From Xiphophorus maculatus (lineage: Eukaryota > Chordata > Actinopteri > Cyprinodontiformes > Poeciliidae): 64,000 bases of DNA. The stretch is from contig NC_036447.1 in NCBI RefSeq assembly GCF_002775205.1, positions 15,978,501-16,042,500 of the forward strand, written 5' to 3'. The stretch's first letter is position 1, and every line of letters starts with the position of its first letter. The position numbers were made by a program, and so were the translations under genes. Positions 13,764 to 24,690 of this stretch are shown here, one piece after another. The notes below the pieces were generated by a model, which worked only from the letters and a program-made list of their open reading frames with translations, was not told the origin of the DNA and did not search any database.

Positions 13764-13764
13764 T
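13490..13764. repeat. compound (AT)n-(GA)n microsatellite
   Basis: About 240 bp of AT runs interrupted by palindromic acgt and agatat/atctat steps, ending in about 32 bp of GA repeat. The AT part can fold on itself along its whole length. Confidence 0.95.
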
Positions 13765-16504
13765 AAACATTTATATTATTATTATATATTTGCCAAAAAA
13801 GTGTGCTCTAAAAAAAGTCAACGATAGCTGTTCTTTTGCCACTTCATACCCCCATTTTCTTTTCATGCATTGCCATTTTTTCTCTTTTCACTTCCATTTT
13901 GTGCTCATGGATTTAAATGTAACAATTTTGTTTTCTATTTTGACTGATTGGATTCTGATCGCCATTTTTACCATCCAATAAAGTTCCTTATATAAACAAT
14001 ACATTACTATCCCGTCACATAGTTCAATATTTTACAGTTCCCATTAAAAATTAGAGGTGTACCTTTAAGTTCATGCTTGAGGAGGTTTGTGGTTTCTAGC
14101 ACCCACTTTACAGGAACATTACGTTCTCTTTTAGTTGAACTGAATTTGCAGCAGTTTAGACACAATGCTGCCCCCAACAGATAAGTTGTAGAAACTGAAC
14201 ACTTCTGAACTGTTCATATGTCAAGTTAATTCCTGTGATTGGTTGGTTGATGAGATTTACCCATTACTTCTTAAATTTACCGGCATTGTTTAAGTACCAG
14301 GGGCTAATTTTCGCGCCTGGTCATACATTCATTAGACAAAAACTGTTCTTTCATCATACTAAACCATACTAAAATTTGCCAAGATAAAATGTCCGTTTAA
14401 TAATGGACATACTCCTTTTCAAAGTTAATGCACAATGCAGTCATGAAAGCCTGGTTTCTACTTTTTTTTTTAATGAATGGTCCTGATTGGTGTACTTTAT
14501 ATTAAAATGGCTCTCCAATATGAATTGTTTTGTTGGTAAACAGTCTAGGTTAGGGCCCCTTTAAACCCCTGCTGTCTACTCGGGGAGTCCAGACAGCTGA
14601 TCCGGATTTTCCTTTAAAAGTATAACTTACCAGATGCCTTGCATGACATCACTAACCAGCTCTCTGGACTTGGGCTCAATATAAGGTTTCATTGACAGAA
14701 TGTACAAGTGTGGCAGCTGGTGCCTTTATTTACACTTGCAGGTGGAACCGATCCAGTGGATGCTGTATCAGTTTTCTCAGTATTACATGATTGCCAGTGC
14801 CCTTTTATTTTATTTAATTATGTTTTATGTAGGGTTGAAATAGTTGTTTTCTGACAGCCCTTACACTTACATCCTGAATCACAATAACACCCGTCATTCA
14901 GAGGATTTGTGATTTCTGTTCATTGAGCGTCACGTGCCTGTCGCTCAGTGGAGGGAAAGAGGGAGCTTAGCAACAGCAGCTTAGGTCAGGCTGTTTGGAA
15001 ACCAATGAGAGAAACACTACAATGTTCAATTACTTATAAACACTTGATTAAGCACTTTTTTATGGTAATTCCTGTTAATTTTACAACTCCACACTGTTTT
15101 GGTGCAATTTTAAATGTGAGAGGATTAGTGCAAAATTAGCTTTATGGGTTTGCAACACTTTTGGTAGGATCAGAAAGTACATGTGCACACAACCTATTCC
15201 TGCTTTTAACCTTTCTGGGGTAATGGTTGGTCCAGGTAAATGCTCATAAGGCTGCTGCAGCCACTGTGCATTCAGAAAGAAAGTTTCTTTGCCCAGTGCA
15301 CAACTCATCACGTCGGTCAGATATATTGACTTTTGCATAGACAAAGGCAGTTTCAGGAGGAGGGGGAAGGCAGTTTGGAGGGAAAGCACTGCGAGTGACT
15401 GGGGTCAGGTCAGTGGGTTTGTACGCTCAGGAGCTCATTTCTTAAGTCTTCATGTGATGCAGTTTGAAAGCGCAAAAAAGGTTTAGTCTCTGTGTGAGAC
15501 CGGATAGGTTGTGTTTTCAGGCTGTGGTAACTACACAGGACAAAAATCAAAGTCTAGAAGGTTTAAGTTAGATGTGAGCTAATGTTCAACCAAGAGTTAA
15601 ACATTTTAAATTTTCTTGGAGCAAAATCGAATGAATAAAAAACTGTTCTGCTCAGGCTCATTATGGTGAATCCATACGGCCCAAATAAACACACGGAAGA
15701 AAAATCTTAACTCTGTTAAGGTAACTACAGAACTTCAGTAATATAGTAATAAATGTATGTATGTGTGTGTGTGTAATTTAAATACTTTGTAATGCTGAGC
15801 AGATCAGAGAGGTTTAAGCAGACAAAAGCAGCACATACCGCCATGACATTTACACACAAGCCGTTGTAGTTTTCTTGGAAAACTGGTTAAACACGTTTTG
15901 TCAGAAATGTACAGAGGTGGGGTTTATCCCCAGCAAAGGCAAAAGAATAGTTGACTTACTCATGGCCCAGAAAAAGGGATTCAAGTTTTGTATTCTCTAA
16001 TCGTTAACTTTGACATGTTACTCAAGAGTCTGTGAGTCATCAGCCAAAACACTGACATTTAACCCAATTCTTAAAAATGTATATGTCACATTTGTGTCAT
16101 CAAAAAGTTGGTATTAATACTCTTATACTTTGCAATATGTGTAGACATCTGATACAGTTCTCAAGAGGTGATATTCATTTTAATTAGGTACCAAGAGAAA
16201 GAAACTCATTAGTCATTTCCACCTTGCACATCAAAAAGTAGAAAAATTGTACAAAGCTAGCCGCATATCCCTCCTTTATCTAATAGATTTCTGTGGTTTT
16301 TATGAGTCAATCTCAAATGCTGCGTTTTGTATTTTGTGTTTTGTGATTTGTTTTTTTACCACGGCTCTTTGAACGTTACACAAAAAGGTACTCTGAGCAT
16401 TTGCACTGAAATATAGTACTATATACAGTACCATTTAAATACTGCTTTTAATATCAGGATTTAAAGTGAGAAAGGGTTTTTCTCACTTTCTCCACTTACA
16501 TTTT

Positions 16505-16690
16505 TTTAAAGGTTTTATTGGCTCTGGTGGCCTTTAGTTGAAGGTGAATTGACAGGAAAGTGGGTAATGAGAGAAGGGGGAAGACATGCAGCAAAGGTCA
16601 CCAGGCCAGGAATCGAACTTGCGACATCCGCACCGGACTAAGGCCTCCATATGTGCATTATGCTTAACCCCTGCGCCACCACAGCACGCC
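16505..16690 (-). mobile_element. tRNA-derived SINE
   Basis: Read on the minus strand, it has a Pol III A-box-like segment (gtggcgcaggggttaagc) and a B box (agttcgattcc), then a body ending in a LINE-type tail with caataaaacc. This structure is a common percomorph SINE. It is not a functional tRNA: no cloverleaf 3' half or anticodon arm is preserved. Confidence 0.8.
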
Positions 16691-19059
16691 TCTCCACTTA
16701 AATTTTACCTTAAAAGGCATTCCAACCACTGACCAACAAACTAACCCTTCTAACTATTGATTTGAACCCAGTGCTCTGTCCCATGTTTGTTTCTATGCTG
16801 TGCCACATGTATTGGAGTTTTTGTTGTAATGGATTCTTTTGATGGCAGCGAGTGTAATCTATAAACTCAAATTCTTTAGATTCCTTCTTGAGCTCCAGCA
16901 GTCACATGTTGATTGAAGTGATGGTTAAATGTCTTTCTCTCCCTTTTACCAACCATCTGCTTTTAAAATTGACCCTTTAAGGCAGTGAGCAGACTTGTAC
17001 AACATACAAAGTCTGCTTGTGGTACATGTTGTAAAACAACAAGGTTCAACATTTAATGATCTTCATCTTAGACCTTTAAATGTTCAAATAGTCTGATTTT
17101 TTTAAAAGACTAGATCTTTGTTCTGCTTGTGAAACAGCAGTTTACAAACTAGGAGCAGTATGTCTATTAAACAGCAGAATATCTGAGCTGATACCCTAAC
17201 TGAATAACTAGGTAATACCAGCTTATTATTAGGGATGTATTACTGTTATTTCACTGTTTATTGTTGTTGGGGGGGGGCAGTTATTAGTATAAGAGGTATT
17301 TTAATGTGTACTTAAGAAGTGGTAATGGGTATGTTTTTATGTTGGAGCAGTATTTATGTGCGTACACATATGTGTTGCCAAATAGACTGTGGCACATTTT
17401 AAACAGGTTTTTATCATTATTGGAAGAAATGCCCCAAAATATCCTTATAAAGTTTTCAGACCATATTGGCAGTCCTAAAGTGTAATATTTATTTGCTCTA
17501 AATTGCAGAGCTGTGTTGAGGTGTAATATAGGTGTAAAGTACTAAAATGTGTAGCTATTCTGCTTTTTGTTTATGTGTCAAAATCAAAACAATGACTTAA
17601 TTTTACAGATAACCGTTTAGATGTAATAATCACAAGGTTGTATATTATATTGTATTTTAGCAGCAATAGGAATTAATTGTTAATCTCCAGTGTAATAAAA
17701 GCCTTTAGAAAATGTTATGCCTTTTGTATGTATAACATAGTGACACCTCGAATTTTACTTGTATTGGATGGGCTGTACTGATGTGACATTTTGTTGTGCT
17801 TCTGTACAAGAAAGGCATTCTTCTTATCATTCTGAATTTCAGTTTTACTTAAGGTTAGCTTACTAGTTGAACTTGATGTTTATTTGTGATCTACTGGTAT
17901 TCAACTATTTCTTTTAGTATTTGGTGGTTGGATAGTCTTTGTCTAGAAAGTTTATTGTTTAAAATGTGACCGAACTACAACTACAGAAGCATATGGGACA
18001 AAAAACTGTGCGAGTTTAAAGACTGAAGAGGGAACCTCCACATTTTAGCCACATCTGTCTTGCATTACACATAAAGAACAATGTCAATTGTACAGAAACC
18101 TTTCCTCATATGGAGGGGGAGGAGGCTCTCCAGGGAAGGAATTACAAACAGAAGTTTATGTCCTCTTTGTCTCTGACTAAGTCTGTTATCATTGTCGTCT
18201 GACTCAAAGGAAAATACAAAGTTACACTTAACATTTATAAAACTGTTCTTTAGTCTGATCAGGGGTAGCATGACAAGTGCAGTCTTTTTAGGGCTTTTCG
18301 TTTCATTTTAAAAATGTGCTATTGGCCCACCAGAGGTTAGTTTCTAGGGAAGTTAAATCTAACTGCAGAGTTGCCCTAGTTTTGGTCAGCAAATTAGTTG
18401 GGGGAGGACAGAACAGGAAGGACAAACAGGTTCGTTACTTCTGGCTGCCAAGTGATGCAACTATCATTACGTCACAAGCCAAAGTTTACGCCAGAGCAGA
18501 TAGCTGAGGTGCGCTAAAGAGAACTGCCATGTTGTTGTGCAATCCAAAGACAATCCCCTCCCCCACACAGAAGGCTGTGCAGCAACTTCTGTTGTTATTA
18601 ATGGAAGTCACGTGTATAACTGAACATCCAGCTTCATATGTTCAGGTAATAACCTTCATATGCATCTGCTTCTGAGTGGAAACAAATACAAAAGAGCTGT
18701 CTTCCACTGTAAAAAAATGTTTATAGTTGAATGCAAAAAGAAAAACATGCACCAAAAACCTTTCAGCAATCAAACTTTTCATATAAATAGTCTATAAGGT
18801 ACAGCACCTAATGATAATTTTTTATTTTACTAAACATTAGAGGCACATTTTAGTAACAAAATATACAGTAAATGAATTCCAAGGGATACATCAAGGTGGT
18901 TTAGAGATTTCACAGTTAGCAAATGTTAATCACATTGTGTTGATTTGTGCAATATTTAAAGTAATAAACAATATGTAGGGTTTAGAAAGGTTTGTTCTGA
19001 AATGTTTCTGTCTTGTGAAATACCAAAGAAAACAATGTTTAACTTTGATCCTGAGCACA

Positions 19060-19830
19060 TTGCAAAGGAGTTCATGCCCCTTGAACTATTTCAGATGTTT
19101 TCACATTTAATATTCAGGTCCTGTTGGGATTTTATGTGATAGACCAACACCAAGCAGTGTGTAATTGTGTGTAATGCAATACATGGTCTTTAGCATTTTT
19201 TAAAAATGCTCTTATTTGCATTTTTTATTTATTTTTGTCCTCGTAGCACTTTCTTCCTCATGTTTGCTGTGTACCCTATATGAATTGTGGTGTACTGTTG
19301 TTGGGGACTTCTGTAGCTGATTGATGCTTTCTTTGCCTGGCCTCTCAGTTAGGGTGAACTGGCACATTTTTATACATCTGCAGATACTCTTTACATTTAC
19401 ATATTTTGGATTAACCATTCATATGAGTTTAGGGATTTTGATTTACAATCTGAACCTAATTTAAACTTCTGAACAGATTTCTTTCTGGCATGTCTGCTAT
19501 GTTCTTTGGTGTTCATGAGGTTGTTTATTGTCTAATCTTCTCCAACAAACCTCTGATGCTTTCATGGAACAGCTGCATTTATACAAAGATAAATACGGTA
19601 CACATGGGTCAACTCTTCTCTAAATAGCTAAGTCCTTAAGACAGTTGGTTGCAGTGAGTTTGATTTAGGAGTATCAGATATAACGCAAATGCATGGCACA
19701 CTTCTTAGATTTTCATTTGTAAAATTGCTGTACGGCTTTTATTCCTCTTCGTTATTTTATTGTGAGTCAATTACATAAAATCCCACTAAAACACATTGTC
19801 AGAATGCAACTGAACACAGGTCAGAACAAA
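19060..19830 (-). mobile_element. internally deleted Tc1/mariner element
   Basis: Bounded by inverted copies of the motif gggattttatgtgatag (left, near 19128) and its complement ataaaatccca (right, near 19778). The interior on the minus strand resembles the start of the transposase leader of the same family as 585-1190, but in the opposite orientation. Coding capacity is lost. Confidence 0.7.
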
Positions 19831-20559
19831 CTGTTCCATTTAGTTGTTGTTTTTTTTGTCCTAGATTCATTCAGTTTTATGCAGTACAACTTTACCCAGA
19901 CCTAGCAAAAATTTACTTTGCCTTTAATTTGGTTTTACTTGAAGCAACATCCAAGGAGAAAGGCGATATGCAGACAGAGGAATCTTTTGTGTCTTCATCA
20001 GGGTCATATGTTGAGAGGAATAGAGAAGAAAATAGAGATAGCAGATGTAAAACCAAGCATGTGAGAGACACAGCATGAGTGTGCCATGTGACAAAAATCA
20101 CAAGCATAAGTTGCCTGATCAAAAGACCCTGTACTATGCAAACCATAAATGGGCATGAGTACAGTTGAGCCTGTTCAGCATTTGAGCTAACACTAACAAC
20201 ACACTCAGCTAGCATATTAATAACAAAACACTTAGCTAGCATATTGGTTCTGAATTATGTTATGAATTCTGAATTTATTTTTACTGTATCAGCTATTTCT
20301 AATTACTCTTTCCAGTGCAGTCAGTCCCTCTCTCTGCACAAGCAAGCTATACATCATGAACTGTCATCATGCAATCTGCCTACAATGCAATAATCAAGCG
20401 GTGCATTAAAACAAGCAGTGAAAGAGTTGTTCTCTCTTTGGCAAAACTTCAAATCTTTGTAAAAGATAATTGCAAAAACAGAACTTATTATCTTGATCTT
20501 TAAAAGACAAATAATCATCGGAAATTAATCATGTCTTTTTTTTATCATTTGTTTTCACA

Positions 20560-20760
20560 CAGTCAACTAGCTTGTAGGGTGGTGACTATTCTTCCAGAGG
20601 TCATTAGGTTTGTGGAGCAGCAGCTCGAGCTGATTGTTTACCATGGGGACACTAAAACAGTGCTATCCAAGTCATCTGACCTAATTACGCAAGCAAAGGA
20701 CTGCTAAGGATAAGATATCACTGTTAGTTCTTCTCCATGCTGTCAGAATAAACAAGGTAC
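20560..20760. promoter_or_regulatory. candidate enhancer with C/EBP-like and GATA-like sites
   Basis: Complex, repeat-free sequence with ATTACGCAA (20684-20692, fits the C/EBP consensus on the reverse strand) and a GATAAGATA pair at 20709-20717, plus a flanking ctaattac homeodomain-like core. Motif matches this short occur by chance. Confidence 0.2.
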
Positions 20761-23700
20761 ACTGACTTTTGGTGTAATATGCTATTTGGCAAGCCTCATA
20801 TTGAAAATATACTCAATCCGTTTTCTTGTTTTTTGTTTGTTATTGTGTTATGGTAAAATTATTATTTATTATTATTATTTATTTTCAACAGAGGGAAAAT
20901 TATAGGATTGTGTCAGTTAAATACAGTATGTTGATGAACTGATAATAGTGGCATAAAAGTTATAATAGTGTTAAAAAAAGCACATTTATATAAGTAATTT
21001 GGCTTCTCGTTGCGCTGAACCCTTCAAAAATGTATAGTCTTTAGACTTTGTACATGTTTCATTTTCTTATCTTTTAAACAGGAAAATACAACCAGGCCCT
21101 CTCACCAAAGGAAATTTGTACTTGACATTATGGCCTATTCTTAAAACTACTGAACAAAACACTAGTGTGACTTGGCAAGTGCATGTGTATTTGATTTACA
21201 AGTCTGCCCAAGATCTACCTTTCTTTTAGCTTTGGCAGCAGATTTTATTTATCTTTTAACATAGAGGTGAACTTTTAATATATACATGTGAGTATAATGT
21301 CATTAAAATCAATTTTATTTTGTTTTACTTCACAATATCGGTGAGTAGATGATAAGTTGGCAAGACAAAGCTTGAAAATTCAGGGGACAAAAATCCACTT
21401 TTAAACACAATCATTGGTTTGTGCCTGACATTACAACCTAAATAGCTACAGGCTCCTAAACATACATTTAACATTTATTTTTAAAATATTCAATATTTCT
21501 ATGCATGTTCTATATTTTCTTCTATTTTTCTAAACTGAATATGACTGAAGAAACTTTTTTTTTTCTTTTTTGCCGTAAGAGTTTTTTAAGCGTAGCTGCC
21601 TTAAGGTCTGAACTTGAAAGTGCAGGGACCTGAGCCTCCAAGCAGCTGTTGGAATGATGAATGTCACATAGGGCTGCCAAGTAACAGCAAACAGACTACA
21701 AATGCTGTGACAGGCCTCAAATCTCACAAGCACTTTCTTTGGGAGGACAAAACAGTTTGAATATGAGTTCAGTCCAAGGCAAATCACACAGCAGAAAGGG
21801 AACAGATGTTCCATTTTAAATATTTATTGCACACATTGTGTCATGTAATAATAAAAACAAGGTAAACAGAATGATTAAAAATTTTTGCTTATGTTTTTCA
21901 TCATAGCATTCTTATTGATCACAGCTTATTTCAGTGAGATGCCAAAGAAAGCGCTCAAGTGACAGAGGTTTTCTATGGCGGCACCATTATAAAATAATGC
22001 AGTGTTGCCCCACCCCACCTGGTGCTGCACACTGGCATTTAGCTGGATGAAAGAAAACTACAAGAAAGACAAATTCATCTGTTTGCAAACATTTGACTAA
22101 AAGGAATTAGATAGTAATATACAATTTATTTGTATAAATTCCGTGATTTAAAAAAATGTTTACTTAAGCTTTTAGTGTGAGTCCATGCCTAGCCTTAGGG
22201 TGTATATTAGCAACATCATATTTTAACCTGAGCCTTTGAATGGAGCAAACAATATGCTTCTAACCAAAAATATGGATGCCTGTCTTCAGTGCATTGGTAT
22301 ATAAACAGACTATTAAGTTGTCAGCAAAAAAAGTCTTTTAAGTGTTAAAGCTATTTCTTACTAGTTTAACATACAACTTTTCTAGTTTCAAGAGGTGTTC
22401 ACCATGTAGTTTGCATGTAATGATTTGCCATCATATTGGCAGAGAAAGACAATCTCGATAAACATCTATCATCTCACTATGAATTATTTCAATTCTAAAT
22501 TTCTGACAGCTGACTAACATGACACAGCTGTTACGACCGTAATTCAGACTTGGCATAATCACATCAAAAGACGAAACATTTCACTCCATCTGACCGCAGA
22601 GTATTTCTACTGAATATTCAAGATGCTTTACTGACCATTTCAAATGTTTATTACTAAATATGTTGATGCAAATAAAAGTTGTGGACAACCTAAAGTGTGT
22701 TGCTGTTCACACTTTAGGTTAGCAGGTGTCACTTTTAATCATCACAATTTGTTGCTTAAAATGTTTCGGTATATTTTATTTTATTATTGGATGCACAATC
22801 TGTGAAACTGTGGCACAGCTTTACAAAGGCAGGTTACTGAGGTCAGTCTTCATTTTAAATTTTTCTCTAAATAACCCTTCTGATTTAGTTTTTTTCTTTA
22901 ACTTTTTATTAATAAGCTCATTTTCTACTCTGGACTTTGTACAATGCAATGTGACTGACTAGTTCTAGGTTAAAAAAAAACTGTGCAAAACTGTGTAGAA
23001 AGGTTGATGATTGTCTAGGTTAGATATTAGACTGAACAGGAAGAAAAAGATAAATGGCAACATAAGTAGAGAAGAATCTGACATGTAATTATAGGGTAGA
23101 GGTGAAGGCGGACAGAGAGGGAGATAAACAATAGCACAGAAACAAAGAAACTGACTTCTGGTGCTGGAACAAAATCTTACTGGAGAGTTCAGTTTGTGAA
23201 TAGTAATTCAAACTGCAGTTCAGTGTTTATTACTATTAGAAAGCCAAATTAGAGTAAAGCACATATGACCTATAGGAAACATCCAATGTTGCCATTTCAT
23301 CAGTATATCTTTGGCTTAGTTTACTGTGTTACTTGTAGAGCAAAAATACATCACACTGTCAATTATGTAAGTATTAAGCACTGCTGTAAATTTGGGTTTA
23401 AATCACAGCATGGTAGCTGTGTGTGTTTGTATATCTGTATAAAGCCCAGATAGACGCACACACAGCTGGGATTTCTTGGCTTTGTTCTGGGTTTGCAAAG
23501 ATTTTTTCTTCTTGGTCTACATGGGCGTCTCTAACAGTGACGAGCTGCTTGGATTCTTTGGTGCTTTGTAAAACACGGAGCGTGCCATAGGAACGGAGCT
23601 GCCCTGAAAGCAGCTTGACACTGGCGTTCATGTCCTGACAGAGTTGCTGATTAACATACAAAACAAAGGGAGATCTACATGGGGTAGGGAAGTAGAATTT

Positions 23701-23819
23701 ACTCACTTTGCTGTGTTGCTGCAACAATATTTTCCTAAATTCCAGCATTTATTTGTAGAAATGTATCCATAGTATAAATAACAGAAATGCAGTGTTTCAT
23801 ACCTTAAAAAAATCTAATT

Positions 23820-23905
23820 CATTTTTTAATAAGATAAACTTTGTTGTCCCAAAGGAAATTTGTCTTGGGTCCAGACACCGGCTGCTGCATAGCCCAAAAT
23901 CCATA
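23820..23905. mobile_element. short dispersed-repeat remnant
   Basis: The pattern aataagataaactttgttgtccc...ggaaatttgtcttgg resembles a frequent teleost retroelement tail. Weak evidence; no ends defined. Confidence 0.3.
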
Positions 23906-24364
23906 ACCATCACATTATATTCAACCTAAACACATTAATAATGTTTTAAATTGGGTAGAGTTCATAAATTAATGTTAGGATAATAAACCTTTACTTTCAT
24001 TCCCAGATTTCATGCATTTTCTGTTGGATTCAGGTGATTATCTGATCAGTTCCCCATGCTGTATGGACTGGCTATCATATTTTCAGACACATTTTCCAGT
24101 GGTTTATTGATATTTTCAGGAGATATACAAGCCAAGCAGCATAATATGTTAAATTGCAGTCATCATCACATATCAATATGTGAAACATCACAAATGCGCA
24201 GAGCTGTTGGATGGAATATTTCATAAAGTTTTGTATTTCAAGTGTCATACACTCTGTGTGCCAATAGTATGTTTTGCCAGTGTTACTAATATTGTACAGC
24301 CCTAATATATAAGCTGAAATCTTTGAGACTATGTCAACATAGACTATGTCAATGCCAAAAGACA

Positions 24365-24535
24365 TATTCTCTCTAGCGTGTCTTGGGCAGTCCCCTGGAA
24401 CCTCCTTCCAAAAAGACGTGCCCAAAAACACTGGAAATGAGGCCCAAGCCAACTCAGCTGACTCGAAGTTCTACTCCTACACTCTCCTCTGTAGGGTGAG
24501 AAGCTGACTGGTCGAGCTTCTCGCCCTATCTCTAA
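24365..24535. mobile_element. retroelement fragment 160 bp before the tet2 coding exon
   Basis: Contains pieces of a very common teleost repeat: agcgtgtcttggg, gacgtgcccaaaaacac, caactcagctgactc and gagcttctcgccctatctct. It ends about 155 bp upstream of the coding-exon acceptor. Confidence 0.55.
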
Positions 24536-24690
24536 ATACCTGAAAATGATGTGTAAATTATGTGTTTAACATTGACTGAAAATGATCAATGCGCAATGTT
24601 CTTTGGTGTGCCTGCATTGAAGATTGTTTCTATGTTTTCATCTGAAAAATATTCAAAGTAACCTTTTCATGCTGTCTTTCTACTCTGCAG

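Larger units (their letters stand above)
9323..24690 (+). other. tet2: long tet2 5' intron (inferred)
   Basis: 15.4 kb between the candidate untranslated exon and the coding exon. Contents seen: a compound AT/GA microsatellite (13490-13764), a LINE-tail fragment (13376-13450), a SINE (16505-16690), a Tc1 relic (19060-19830), a LINE-like fragment (24365-24535), a CpG-rich patch (12300-12830), a patch with C/EBP- and GATA-like sites (20560-20760), and a perfect hairpin (22687-22720). No protein-coding exon was recognised. Confidence 0.5.

Noticed and set aside
13555-13770. 71-codon minus-strand frame rich in I-Y
   Set aside because: Product of the AT/GA microsatellite.
16610-16690. Possible tRNA gene (A- and B-box-like sequences)
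   Set aside because: Flanking body and tail are those of a SINE, and no cloverleaf with anticodon can be formed.
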